A stretch of DNA of 64,000 nucleotides from NCBI RefSeq assembly GCF_014905175.1, contig NC_057791.1:3906001-3970000 (forward strand), written 5' to 3'. The notes beneath the pieces are model-generated. The model was given only the letters and a program-made list of their open reading frames with translations. It had not been told where the DNA came from and made no database searches. Within the stretch, counting starts at the first letter, position 1. Every line of letters starts with the position of its first letter. Both the position numbers and the translations under genes were made by a program. This DNA comes from Aphidius gifuensis. Its lineage: Eukaryota; Arthropoda; Insecta; Hymenoptera; Braconidae. Positions 27,463 through 41,000 of the stretch are shown here, piece by piece.

Positions 27463-27841
27463 GATTTAATTTATAAAAACAATGTATTAGACTCTTTTTT
27501 ACTTAATAATCATGAAAAATATTTAATTGTATCATTTAAAAATAATTTTTTTAACTTAGGGTGAGCTTTTGTACCCGAGCGCTGAGCTTTTGTATGAAAC
27601 GTAATGAAAAAGTTTGTTGAAAGTAATATGACACTGTATATTGTGTTCTCCATGTTCTCCATAGTTCTCCATTGAATGTCATGTGGTAAATTCATCACAG
27701 AGTCTAAACTCCACTCATTTTTTTTATATTGTTTTTTTATAAAATAACTTGCAAAACATTGAAAGCAATTTGTTAATAATAATATATTATTTTTTCAGGT
27801 GGAATTTCAAATAAATATATTCAGTTACAATATTAATACAA
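27463..27841. other. Spacer between tRNA-Leu and the lipase gene
   Basis: About 380 bp with no supported gene; it includes the lipase 3' UTR on the minus strand. The string gagcttttgta occurs twice (about 27564 and 27583). Confidence 0.5.
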
Positions 27842-29158
27842 TCAATTCATACTTATAAAGACAACACTATTATTAAAATTATTGTTTTTTACAAATGTAC
27901 ATTTACCAGATGATTCAAGTAAGTCATGATAATTTTTTTCAACATAAACATTAACTATATCATTATGATAATTTTTATTTAACAATTCATTATTAGAAAT
28001 TTTATAAAATCCTTTTCCAAATGGTGTAGCATTATTTGTTTCTAAATAAAATTGTCCTCTTATTTTTTGGCTTACATTTTCTCCCATAAAAACAGCAATT
28101 TTACTATTACATTTTCCTTTTTTATAATTTTTCCATTTATCACATTTAATTGCTAAAAAACCATGTGGATTTATGATTGATTCAATCATATATTGATAGG
28201 CTCTTTGATGACTACATGTTGCTAGAAGATAAAATTAAAATATAAAAATTTTAAAATACAATTTAACAATATTTTATTATTTATATTTGAATAAATTAAT
28301 GTTGATAAATACGATCATTTTTTTTAGTGCAACCTGGCTGTTTACATTTTCCACCATTTGGATAATAATCACAATGACCAATTTCAGCTTTATAACCAGG
28401 TGATAATGGACCACCACAAGTATGTATAACATCAACAAATTTTGCATGATAACGTTCAACACCATTCATTATTTTTGGATATTCAAAAAATGGTGCTGCT
28501 GGATCCATGGCTGTTATTCTACCAATTTTACCATTTAAAAAATAACCAGCATAACCAGCAATATGTGCACCAAGGCTGTGTCCAAGAATGTGAACATCAT
28601 TGAGTGATATATTTTTTATTATTTTAAAAAAATCAATAAATTCAGCAACTTTATATCCAATCTACATAAAATAAACATTTTCAGATAAAATTTTATAAAA
28701 AATAAATTAAATTATTTAACTCACCGAGTATGATGCATTAACAGCTTTAAAATATTTTTCTTTTGATATTGATGACCAATCAATTAAAATAACATTATAA
28801 TTTCCAACTAATAAATAATTATCACGAAAATTATTCATCCAATAACATTCAGAACAATTTGATGAATCTTTCCAGCCATGAATTATAATTTTTGTTGAAT
28901 CAATTGGATTCAGTGGTGAGTTATTTAAATTTTCTTTATCATCAAATTTTAGGATGTAACTATTGTTTGGATTTTTCCGTGTGTACAAATTTAATTTAAT
29001 TAAATTTATTTCCTCAATTTCATTTATAACATGACTAGCTTTTGATAGGCCTTTAAAAAAATTATTATTATTTGTTTTATTAATTTTAAAGTTAAAATAT
29101 TAAAATAAATATTAAATTTACCAATTATAATAATTATAAATAACACTATTATTGTCAT
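27842..29158 (-). CDS. Secreted lipase / phospholipase A1, pancreatic-lipase superfamily
   Basis: Hydrolyses ester bonds of glycerolipids outside the cell. Exons, in transcript order: 29158-29122, 29050-28725, 28661-28313, 28221-27842; about 363 residues, usual for the family. The N-terminus MTIIVLFIIIIIGLSKA is a hydrophobic signal peptide. Motifs in order: IIIHGWKDS; NYNVILIDWS; nucleophile elbow GHSLG (Ser150); MDPAAPFF (Asp174); HTCGG; SCSH-type motif TCSHQRAYQYM (His242). The full Ser-Asp-His triad is present. The lid loop between Cys residues (QPGC...TC) is very short, as in insect and venom phospholipases A1 rather than triacylglycerol lipases. The third donor is a choice: the one at 28312 (gtattt) keeps the cysteine pattern. 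Whether it acts in gut, haemolymph or venom cannot be told from the sequence. Confidence 0.9.
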
Positions 29159-30347
29159 TGTTTTTAGATTAGAAATTAATTTTTTAATTGAATATTAATT
29201 TATAAATTTAAATGTACAAAGTTTAATGGTTATTATTTTTAGGAGTTTATACCTCAATAGACATTGTGAAGGGACTGATGAATATTCCAACTTTGAGTGA
29301 AGATAAATATAAAAAGAGAACGGAAATAGATAAATATTACAAGAAAAACTCTTCGTTAAAATTTAAATCTGTAAATATAGATTTAAATTTTAAGTTAAGT
29401 ATTTTTTTTTTCATGAAATGTATTATATGTTTAACTTAATCTTCATGTGATTGTGTTGAGATCTATATCAATAGGTTATTGACAATTTTTTTATCTAACT
29501 TATACTCTAATTTTTTTAAATTAAAATAGACTGATTTTAAAATTATTATTGTAAATTATATTTATTAATAGATTACTTAGCACATTCAGAATAATAAATA
29601 TACATATGTTAATTACTTAAATATTTAATTGTTTTATTTTTTTTTTTATCACAATATTTGTCCCTCACTCTGATAAAATTATAATTAGATAAATAATAGT
29701 AATTAAAAAATTTATTTACATGTCAATTTAAAATAATAATTATATTTCCTTTTTATTTATATGTATATATTATATATATGTTGATAAAAAATTATCAAAC
29801 TAAATATTTTTTATTTTGTCAATTCCTTCGAAACAGAAATTACTAATTTTTATTTATTTAAATAATTTTTTATACTCTTTTTTTCCTCATGATATGATTG
29901 CGTCAAATGCAAAATAAATTTCAATTTATTATTCTACTTAAATTTAAATTAAAACATAATACTCAAATTTATAAATACCTACTTTGTTGAATTTAAGTAC
30001 AAAAATATCTTTTTGTTTTTTTCTTTTTATACCGTATATTATTAAATAATCGAACTAAATTGTGAGTGAGTTTCATTGACCGTTTATACTCTTTGATTAT
30101 TATTATGTCGGTTTAATTTGAGAGTTTAATTTTCTTGAAATAAATAATTAATTTGTTTTTTTTTCTTATAAATTGAGATTTTATGGAAAACAACAGGTTT
30201 TTATGTTAACAAGAGGCTCGTGTAATCGTCTTGTAAATACTTTTAGCAATTGGCAGTGTACTCTGAAATAAAATTTACAATTTTAATTATCCATTTTTTT
30301 TTTTTCCTCAACTATTGTATATATTATAAAGAAAAAAAAAACTTGTT
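29159..30347. other. Intergenic region between lipase and ceramide kinase
   Basis: This is the lipase promoter side and the CERK 3' side. A perfect 15-bp inverted repeat with an 8-nt loop lies at 29356-29393. Otherwise the stretch is AT-rich and no gene is supported; the ORF at 30250-30492 runs antisense to the CERK last exon. Confidence 0.5.
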
Positions 30348-33300
30348 TTACCTTATTCTAACGTTGACATTTTTAAATACTTCTCCATCACAATTCCAAA
30401 CACTCATTTTTGAGCCAATACTACTGTTATTAATTTCATCGTTTGACGATGATTCAGGTGTTGCTCGAAAACTAAATTCACGTGCTCTGTAAACCTCTAC
30501 AAATGGCAAATCATACTGAAAAAATAATCAAATAATATTGTAAATTAATTCAATTAATAATATCTAATTAAAAAAAATTAAACAAGCTAATACTTACAAG
30601 ATTTTTATTTTTACTATTTAATCGCAAGAGCATTTTAATATTATTAAAAAGTGATGTGTGTCGAACAAGAATAACATCAACACAACCATCACCAATATGA
30701 CAATGTGGACTAAAACCCTGTGGACATTTTGAACATGCACAGGATATATTTGCACCATTAACCATAAAAAATTTACCACTAACTTTAACTGGTCCTATAA
30801 TCAATCATAAAAAAAAAACAAAAAAAGTAAATTCATATTTTTTTATCACAATAAATTCTTTATAATAAAATGATTAGATTACATACTGGCAATTGCGATA
30901 TCACGATTGGCATTATGCATATGACGAATACATCGTGTACAATTATTTGTACATCTTATACTTTCTGCTGGATGACATGGATCTGATAAAAGTTCAATTT
31001 CTCCCTCATATCCTTTATTGGCAATTATTTTTTTAAAGCCTAAAATTTACAATTCAAAAATATGACTTTCATACATATTTTATAAATAATAATTAAATAT
31101 TATTTATTTTTTTTTTTTAATTTAATATCACAATGGAATTTACTGATAAGAAATTAAAAAAAAAAAACAAAGAATTACCTGAATATTCATATCGTTGTGG
31201 TCCCATCCATCTAAATTTTTCACTGTCTTCAATAACATCACCAAGATAACCATAACTAAATACACTTGCATATAATCTACGTAATTCATTATCACTATGA
31301 ACAGATGATATATCTAATCCAGTTGTATCACCAAATATAATATGTATTATTGCTGTTTGTACATCAGTTGTTCCATGTAAACTATATGCAACTGTATCTG
31401 TACTACCACTTGGTATAATACCAACTGGTATTTTTGGTATTGGTAATACAACATTTTGATCATTTGAATCAATATGATTATCCTTAACAGCACGTAGTAT
31501 TAAACCATTAAATACTTCTGCAAATGTACCATCACCACCAATACAAACAACTGCCTAAAAAAATTTTTCATCATACAATTAGATTTATTTTTGTATATTT
31601 AAATAACAAAAATATTTATTATTAATTATTACCTCAAAATCATCTAAATTTGTATTTAACAATGTATCATGTATATGTCCAGCTCTTTCAGTGACAATAG
31701 TCATTGTATCAACACCAGCAATTTTCATTAATGGCTGTACTTGTTTTTCCCATATTTTTGGTCCTTTTTTTTTTCCACCATATGGATTTACAAATACAAG
31801 TATTCTTCTTGGACGATGACTAATACCTGTAATATTTATTTTTTAAAATTTCATTATGGTTATTACATTATACGTCAACTCACGATCATAGTTCAATGCT
31901 AAAAGTAAAAACAGCATGTTAAATAAATAAGGATAAATGAAAAAAAATCTCATATACACTTGAAAGAATAAATCAAGGTCAAGTGTTGAAATAAATATTT
32001 AACTATTAATCTTTAAATATATGTATATATTTTTTTTTTCTTGTTTTCTTTATAAATTTACCTGAGATTAAATGAGGTCACTCAAAATTACTACATTATT
32101 TTTTTAAAATATATATGAAAATGTAGATTATTATTTTATTATTTCAAATAATAATGCAATTTTATGTTTTTTTTTTTTTTAATCATAAAGTTGATTGTCA
32201 TCGTTATTATTGTTATTAACTACTGGTTGTCAGTATTACACAACGTAATATATATTTTTTACTGCATGTGTGGAAATGTTTGTAAATAATTGTTTTAACG
32301 TTGAAAAAAAAAAAAAAAAGATATGTATTTTGATAATTTATTTAAAAAAACTTACATAAAAGACAATTTCTAATTGTTTTAACCCAGGATGCAACTTGTC
32401 GTGGATCACTGTGACTCATAACAACAGAATGATGACTCCAAATATTTTTAGGTCCACGTGCAGCATAATGAAGAACAAAACTTGATGGTAATGATGATCG
32501 TAGTGGATTTGGATCTTTTTCTTTTGTTGATGTTATTGGTACAAAATCATCACTGTAGTTTACTGCTAGTGTGTCTGATAATGACAATGTCCATCTTGCT
32601 GTATAAATTATATATAATAATAATATTCAAGAACTTGAATAAATAGTAAAAATTATTTACATTACTAAAAGTATTTAAACAAAAAAATTTTGTGATAGAA
32701 AAAAAATTTCAAAGATCAAAAAATTCGTCTTTGATATTTTTTATTTCAATTATACCTTTGAACGTTAAAAAAAGAAAAAAAAGTGGTAATAGGATATATA
32801 TATTTGTAATACAATTTACAGTACTCAGCAAAAATTGTAATTTTTTTTTTTTCTATTAATTTGCTGACGTAAAATGTACAAAGTATCGCAATAATATTTA
32901 TACAAAAGAAATAAATACTTAATCAACGTTTCTTTTGAAAAAAAATTGCAATTAATTAATGATTTTATATTGTTTGATTGACGAGAAATAATTAAACCTT
33001 CATATTGTGCTGAATTTATTAACATCCAAGCCCTTGGAATTCATTTTCATTAATTTATTCTAAACATGTCGTTCCGGCTTGCAGGGTCCATGACTCTTTC
33101 AGACAATGTATATATTTATTTTATTTTTTTTTATTTCTATCTTCTATTCTTACTTGGTGTCATTGTACTAAGAACAATAAATTCACAGATAAATCCGTCT
33201 TTTTTTTCCATCAAATTAATAGTAGTAAAAAAATAAAGAATAATTTTATTTTAAAATAAAAAATAATTCAAGTATTATTTCGTAAAAAAATAAAAGTAAT

Positions 33301-34571
33301 AAATTGTTCAATAAAATAAATTATTCTATAAGCTCTGATTGTTTATGCGAAAAATAATAATAAATATATAGTTATTATTTAATATCCCGTCTTTATTTTA
33401 TTTACTGCTATTAATTTTTATTATTTTCTTTGTTTTTTAACTGTTGAAAATAATAAATTTTTACAAAAATTTATATTGAAATATTTGTGGGATTTAATGA
33501 TTTATAATTTATGTAGATTTTAATTATTTATAGACTTATATCCAACGTTTGGTCTATGTCAAGGAATACTATGATTAAAACATTCGTTTGAGTAGTATAA
33601 ATTTCTAATGAATCGTACTCATTTATAGATCAATATTATCATTAAAAAATGAAAGAGAAAAAACATTGTTGGTTTTTTTTTTTTTTTCGGTTTTATTCAT
33701 TCAAAATATTTAAACGAAGGTAAACGAGAGTGTATTAATATTAAATGACCTCGGTAACTTTCAATAACTAAATAAAGAAGAAAAAATATAAAATCTCCAT
33801 AGATCATTTTGTATTTAAAAAAAACATGAAGTATTAATTGTTATGAAATTTGTCCTCAACCTATTATTAATCATATTGTCCCCAATTAATAATTAAAGTA
33901 AATTAAACAAAATAAATTATATTTAAAATTGACGTGTTTTAATAAAAATTATAAATAACGTGTTTAAAAAATTTTTCAAATAATTAAAAACCAGTTTTAC
34001 AAGTTTTTTTTTTTTAATGTATAAAATTTAAGTATATTCAAGAAAAAAAATACTAGCTATATATTTTTCTTACAAATCAATTACTTATCAAATTAAAAAT
34101 CGAAAAAAAAAAAAATACAATTTCGAATTTATATCTACACGCGATAAGAATTATTTCTATATTTCGCAATCGAAATTTATTTTTGTTTTTGTCATCGAAA
34201 AAAAATGAAAAAAACAACAAAGAAATTTCACTTGGAAAAAAAAACTTTCTATTGCCAAATAAATAAATAAAATAATTAAATAATTAATTCAACTATATAG
34301 TTTTAATATTATAATAAATAATAGTAATAAGTATTTTCCTCTAATCAAATTAAATTTAATTCTAACGATGAAGAAAAAAAAATTTGTTATTGACACACAT
34401 TGGTTGTAAATTAAATTATATTAGAATAATAATATATTAATTAAACTCACTGTAAGGTTGTTTTTCAGTTTCCCAGATTAGAGTACTACGGTGAAAGTAA
34501 ACCCTACATCTTTTTTTTTTAATAATAAATGTACTAAGTAACACTGAGCCTGAAAATTCATCGTCCTCCAT
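30348..34571 (-). CDS. CERK: Ceramide kinase
   Basis: Phosphorylates ceramide to ceramide-1-phosphate with ATP; a membrane-associated lipid kinase. Exons in transcript order: 34571-34451, 32598-32356, (31898-31884), 31826-31633, 31554-31179, 31039-30887, 30794-30598, 30515-30348. Length is about 488 residues, 483 without the 15-nt exon. The N-terminal PH-like region opens MEDDEFSGSVLLSTF. The diacylglycerol-kinase-type catalytic domain starts at RRILVFVNPYGGKKKG, with nucleotide-binding VCIGGDGTFAEV and GIIPSGSTDTVAYS. DVSS-like GLDISSVHSD, YGYLGD and WNCDGEV follow. The CxxxCxxC signature of ceramide kinases is present (CTNNCTRC), separating it from sphingosine kinase. The first intron is 1.85 kb. 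All phases agree. Confidence 0.93.
31884..31898 (-). other. Candidate 15-nt microexon of ceramide kinase
   Basis: Flanked by a good acceptor (ttttacttttag) and donor (gtgagt), it would add SLNYD in frame between the PH and kinase domains. Its length is a multiple of three, so the frame also stays open without it. The intron to the next exon would be only 57 nt. Confidence 0.5.
32599..34450 (-). other. Ceramide kinase intron 1 (1.85 kb)
   Basis: No coding exon was found on either strand. It is AT-rich with several poly-T/A runs. The short ORF at 32825-33025 (-) is low complexity. Confidence 0.5.
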
Positions 34572-36351
34572 TTCGCAATATATTTTCCACGCCTTTCACC
34601 TTTTGTTTTTATTTTATATATCTAAATTATTACTAAATTTTATTGATAATATAAAATAAAAACTATCATTGTTTTATAGAATATTTATTAAATACAATTG
34701 TCAATTTATATTTAAATAATTTTGTTTACATTTAAAAACAATGATGACGAGGATGAGATGAAGTAAACGTCATTTCCTCATGTTTTTATTGATCTCAACT
34801 AAATTTTTGGATAATAACTATCACAAGTTTTTTAAACTTTTCATTAAATAATATAATATTTAATTTTAATAACTGAAAAATATATTGACATATGTTTTAA
34901 CGAAGTGTATAGACCGGCACAAGTGTGATTACTGCTGAGTATTTTGTACTGAGTAAGTATACTTTAACGCTACTTTTGACTCTCTTACACACTCCGTTTT
35001 TTTTATATATATTTTTTATTACATTATATATCTCTATATATAATCATTATTATTATTTTTTTATATGTGTACAATTCCCCTCTATCCACCCTCATTTACC
35101 CCCCTCCCATTCGCGACTGTTCGCGGCTGTGCATTTTGGAGTGAAAAAAGAAAAGAGACAAAATGAAAACAAATATGTTTTGACGTTTACAAACTATTTT
35201 GAGGTTATAAAAATATAATTTTAATTTTTGTTTATCATTTTTATATAGTTTGTTGTGTTAAAAAAATAAAATGTTTTTATTTTTTTAGATTAAATAACAT
35301 GTCAAAAAATGATAGTGCTAGTACAAAAGAAAATTTGTAAAAAATAAAAACTGATAACATGAAATATTAGTCATGTTTATCTTGTTTTTTTTTTTTTTTC
35401 ATAACAATCATTGGTAAGTAATATTCATAAATAATAATATAAAAAGTATGTATATTTTTAATTAATATTTAAATTTTTAATTTAGATTAGACAAGTTAAT
35501 TTATGGAGAAACAAATATTAATTCGATGGAGAGATGATACTTGACAATTAATTATTAAATTGGAGTAATTCATTGAGAAGTAAACACATGATTTTAGTAG
35601 TACATAGAAATCATTACTAACATGAAGATGTTACAGGTAATTTTTAAAATTTATTTTACTAAACTAAAAGTATATATTTTTTTTTTTTTTGTGAAAGTTG
35701 GCACAAGTTATTAAAAAATATTGTTTTTTTTCAGATAGCAACTCTTAGGCTGATGAATCGGAATTACCACCCAGGAGCTTAGTAGGCAGTTCAATTAAAA
35801 ATTATCAAAAACAAATGCGTAATTCATCAAAACATATACAAAAAATTATGGACCTGTTACTTTTTTTCTATTTGCAAAACACCAAACTACAGTAAACTAA
35901 AATTAAATACACAGATACATGTGAAGGAGCATGCGTCGGAAAACAATGACCCAGGGGGTAGCTCTATGGAATGCTATGGAACTGAATTTACCTAGGTACC
36001 ATAAAAATATTTAAGGTAATTGTTAAAAATTGTTATTAAACAATATGTTTCTTTTATTTTATTATGATAGAATTTTTTTTTTTTATATATGTAAAAGCAA
36101 AGCGGTTTGACAAAAATTTTGTTTCCAGGAAAACAAAAACCCCACCTATCAGCTGTTGTGAACAATAAGATAACAAAAGATGCAAAACACGTGGTATTTC
36201 AACAGAGGGTTGTCCGTCAAGGCTCGTGAATATTTTCAACCATTCGTTCTCCAAACGTCGAACTGTTCAGTACCAAGGTAAAAATTTTTTTAACTAATAT
36301 TACAGTAGTTAAAATTTATAATAATTGTGCAAAAAAAATCATAAATATAAA
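34572..36351. other. Divergent promoter region and probable F-box gene 5' UTR
   Basis: CERK starts leftward at 34571 and the F-box gene rightward at 36352. Splice-like marks on the + strand suggest non-coding leader exons: a gtaagt donor near 34952, and acceptors near 35288 (tttttttag) and 35734 (ttttttcag). A less AT-rich block at 36120-36280 ends in a possible donor (ccaag/gtaaaa). A 13-codon ORF starts at 35299. These leader exons are inference without transcripts. Confidence 0.35.
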
Positions 36352-37656
36352 ATGGGAATAAATATGTTATCAGATGTTGAAAAAAAAATTAAAAATGTTC
36401 AAAAAATTGAACCATTCTCCATCGATATACTTAATCATGATTCACTGGCAAAAGTTTTGTCTTTTCTATCAATTCAAGACATTATTAACGCCGAAAAAGG
36501 TAAAGATAATAATCAATTATTATTATTAAAAAAAAACAATATGTTATATTTTAAATAAAATAAATGAACTAATTAATTATTTTATTTTTTTAGTTTGTGA
36601 GAAATGGGCAGAGGCAAGTCAACTGGCTTTGTATGACATTCATAGTGCAACTTGTGTTGGTAAAAAAATAGAACCAATAACATCACGTGGCAAGTTCTTG
36701 ACCAAATTAAAAGTAACAAATACAAAATTTGATTTAGACCTATTAGAAACAATAAAAAATGATTGTGTAAATTTAATTGATCTTGAATTAAATTTTGATT
36801 ATTTTGATGGTAATTGTTATTATGAAGATTTTCAAAATATGACAAGTTTAAAAACAATTATACTACATAATTATCTTATTGAAAAATATAAAATTAATGA
36901 AAATGAATTTATGACATGTATTCCAATCGGAATCGAAAATATTGGAATTATAAAAAGTAAAAAAAAATATCGTCGAGCTTGTACACCGATATTTAATTGT
37001 GTAAGTATTTTAAATTTTTTTTACAATAAATTTATTTATGTTTATTAATTAATAATAATTATTGTTTTTTCTTTTTTCTTTAGGATTTTAGTAGATTTAC
37101 TAAACTATGTAAATTGAGACTTGATAACTGGATTCTCTCGAACAATACAATGAATAGTTTGGAAAAATTTAATGAAACATTAACTGATTTGAGCTTGATT
37201 GATTGTATTATACTAAAAAGTGGACAAGCAACTATTCCAAAATTAACTAATTTAGAGAATCTTGATTTATTAAGAGTAAATATAGATGACAATGTTATGA
37301 TTAACATTACACATAATTGCACAAAATTATATCATTTAAATATTAGTAATTGTCGAAAATTGACACGTACTTCTTTAACAACACTTAAAATATTAAGAAA
37401 TTTGAAGGAATTATTCGTCAATTATTTACCTAATATTGATGATGCTGTTATAAAAACAATTAGTAACTTACGTATTTTTAAATGTAAAGGATGTAAATTA
37501 ATAACTGATTATGGAGTTGAAAAAATTGTTAAAAAATCACCGAATCTTGAAGAATTATGTATAACTGATACTGGAATATCCAGTAAAACTATTTCTTATC
37601 CTTTTAAAATACGTAAAGTTAATATTAAAGTCATCCCCGAGGATCAACAAAAATGA
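36352..37656 (+). CDS. F-box / leucine-rich-repeat protein
   Basis: Probable substrate-recognition subunit of an SCF ubiquitin ligase. Exons 36352-36499, 36594-37000 and 37084-37656 give about 375 residues. The ATG at 36352 is the first in frame; the preceding sequence is AT-rich leader. Residues about 17-60 (starting IEPFSIDILNHDSLAKVLSF, ending VCEKWAEAS) form an F-box that binds Skp1. Downstream are irregular leucine-rich repeats: LTKLKVTNTKFDLDLLETI, LTDLSLIDCIILKSG, LENLDLLRVNIDDNVM, LYHLNISNCRKLTRTSLTTL, LKELFVNYLPNIDDAVIKTI and LEELCITDTGIS. The repeat form (LxxLxLxxC) is that of the FBXL class. The orthologue cannot be named; fast-evolving FBXL genes are common in insects. The substrate is unknown. 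Confidence 0.85.
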
Positions 37657-38039
37657 TTTTATTTTTAAATATTTCTATTTGACAATCGTACTTTGTAATT
37701 ATTTTATAAATTATAAATAAAATATGTTTTTTTATGTCTAATTCATAACTATTGTTTATTATATTTTTTTTATTTATCTGTACCTTAATTAATACATCAA
37801 TTTGTACTTAGTCAAATATTTTTATTATTATTATTATTTCAAACGACCTCTGTTGGATTAGTTTAGAGAAAGAGAGAGAGAGAGAGAGAAAAAAAAAAAA
37901 CAAGACAGCTATAAGAGCGGGAAACCATGTTACGTTGGTTAGGTTGTACATTATGTTTTGATAATAATTAACAACAAAAACATTGTATTTTAATAAGTGT
38001 TAATTTGTTGCAATTGATAGTTAAATAAATTTTATAAAA
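37657..38039. other. Spacer with GA microsatellite
   Basis: It holds the F-box 3' UTR and the promoter of the next gene. A (GA)n run of about 20 bp lies near 37869-37890. A short GC-richer patch at 37900-37960 lies about 100 bp before the next ATG and may be the core promoter. Confidence 0.5.
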
Positions 38040-41000
38040 ATGGCTCGAAGAAGAAGCCAAAATCGTCGTTCTTCAATGAGAAAATCATTGGATCAAAGTG
38101 GATTTTTACTTGACAACTCAAACGTTAATAATGAAGGTATATAAATAAATATATATTAATAATAAATTTAATAATTAATAAACTGGTTTTTAAAATTTTT
38201 TAATTCTATTTTTAAAGAAATTGATGAAAATTTTCTTGATGAATATTTGGGCAATCAAACAAATGCCAGTGATCCATCAGCAACAATTAAATTGTCACTG
38301 ACACAACAGTTAAATTCTGATTCAGAAGTTGATAAATCTAATATATCTGAAAATTGGTATAAATCAAAAAATATAACAACACCAAGCCAGGATGTCATGC
38401 CAAAACCATCAACAAATAGAATTCTTCGTATAAAACGTGATAAAAGTAATTATAAAAAACAAATAAATATAATAAACAGTATTATTTTGTAATTTAATAT
38501 TTTTTTTTTTATCCAGGCATAGTTAATGATACAACATCAGCATCTGACTCAGACAATCAAACAGAAATAATTAAAAAAAGAAGACCCTTATTTGGTAAAC
38601 ATCGTAAAAGTAAAGGAGAACCAAATCTTTATGAAAATGCATTGAAATCAGATAATGATAAAACAATTGAATCTGAACCAACTCATACTGTTAAACGAAC
38701 AAGTAATGCTGTAGAAAGAGGTTCAATGTCATTCGATGAAAAAATACCAAAGAAAAAACCTCGATTAACAAAAAATACATCCTTTCATTCACATCAAGAC
38801 AGTAACACAAGCACTGATAGTGAAAAACCTCGTAAAAAAAGAACTGATTTGTTTAGAGTCAAGAATACTCATGAACGTAAATCAGTAGTATATAGTGATA
38901 TTATTAATGATGATGATGAATCATTTGTTGGACCTTCACAGCCTTTAAAAAAGTCAGCAGATAAACAATTGAGTGTCACATTAAATATGTCACAAGAAAA
39001 ACCACGTTTCACACCAGATATTAAAAAATCAGTTGGACATTCTCGTAGAGTATCTGATGATTATGATAAGCATGAAAAGAAAACAGCTGTTCTTGGGGAT
39101 AAAATTACTGATAGAATTTCATCACATGATACATCAAAAAATTCTTATACAAATGTATCAACTAAACGTGTCACTGATGAAAATAATTCTAGAATAAAAA
39201 GTTTTTCAGTAAGTAATAAAAAAAATGTGTCAATAAGTAGTCAGGATATTGGTCATGAAGGTGATGTTACAGTCAATACAACAACTAATGATAAAAAAAA
39301 TAATGCTGATGTTATTGATGAAACTAAATATACAATGACACAAGAATCAACACCAAGTATAAGTGATGAAAGTCGAAAAAGTTCACAAAGTTCTGTTAAT
39401 AATATATCACATGATAATACCATGTCATCATCAATCAGACGAGATTCACAAATGTCTCAGGATATATCAAATACATCTAGTATTAGTGAAAAACTCAAGG
39501 AATCATCAAGTGATTCAATAAGCTCAGTGTCAAATGAAAAAATAGTGCAAGAAAGTATTGATCAAGATTATGAAATTGAACAAGTAGATTCAACAATAGA
39601 AAATTCAATAAATGATTTAATTACTGATGATTCAGAAGAACCAAAATATGATGATGCTGATAATGATAATATTCAAGAAGATGAAGAAATATCTGTAGAT
39701 TCATTGCAAAAAAATAATTCATCAAGAATGAATAGTTCTCTCAGAAATACTAATCAAACTGCTGAAGAAAAACTGATTGAGATTTCTCAAGAACAGTCTG
39801 TACATGAAGCTGTTAAAAATAAAAAATCAAAAAGCCCATTATCATCAAAATCTAATGATCAAAGTCTAGATAAAACAACACCAACAACTACTACTAAGAG
39901 CAAAGAATCAACAAAAGATAATAAAAAAAATACTTCAACAAGAAAAACAGATTCAAGTAAAGTTCGAGAAATAAAAACACCAAAAAGTTTAAAAAAAACT
40001 CAACAAACTAAAGATTCTATGGATACACCTTTCATTCCATCACGAAAAAGTGAAAATATTAGAAAAAGATCTCTTGATTTATCAAAAAACAATGAAAATA
40101 AAAGTAATAAAAAAATAAACAGTGATGATGTTGATGATGACAAAACAACAGCAACACCACGAAGAAGTGCCCGTTTAAGTAAAATAGCTATTAGAAAATC
40201 TGAAAGTGAAGGTGATCATCAATTATCAAAGACAACAAGAAAAAGTACAAGACAAAGTAAATCAAATATTAAATAAAGAAATTCATCAGCTGCATTTGGT
40301 GAAAGTTCAAACACACAAACAGTTAATGATGATAATTCAGATGATGATGATGATGATCATAGAATATTTGATCATCCATCAAAGTATGATACACTGGAAA
40401 TGAATAGAAGTGATTCAATAAATATAGAATCAAATATTGAAGATGAAAATGAAATAACAAAATCAAAATCACCATTAAAAAATGAATCTGTTATTGAAAA
40501 AAATAAAACTAATCAAGAGAATAAAAAATCAATTGGTAATTCCAGTGAATCTTCAAATATTTTAGCTAAGAAAAAAAAAGCTGTAACACCATTGCCAGAT
40601 GATTCTGATGATAAACATGATAAATCTACTGAAAATAATGATGATATGTCTCACATAAATGAAGAACAAGAAAAGAAAATTGTAGATGAAAAATCAGTGT
40701 CAAGTTTAAAAGCAATTGATGATGAAGAAGAAGATAGTAATCGTAGTGCTGAAAGTCGTGGTGATACAGATGAAGAAGAAGATGAAGAAGAAGAGGAAGA
40801 GGAAGATAATAATGATGATGATGATGATGTTGAAACTGAAGATGAAGATGTTTCGAAGCCTCAAGAAAATACAACTCAAGCAACTAATGAAAACTATGAG
40901 AGTCCTTCTAGAGAAAGCTTTGCTAAAATTCAAGAAGAAACTGCCAAGTTGATTGATACCTTGGAATCAAATTCTTATATACCTGAAATAGATAATGATG

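Noticed and set aside
27214..27564. 116-residue ORF overlapping the tRNA-Leu
   Set aside because: It is the tRNA and its flanks translated; the tRNA structure explains the conservation.
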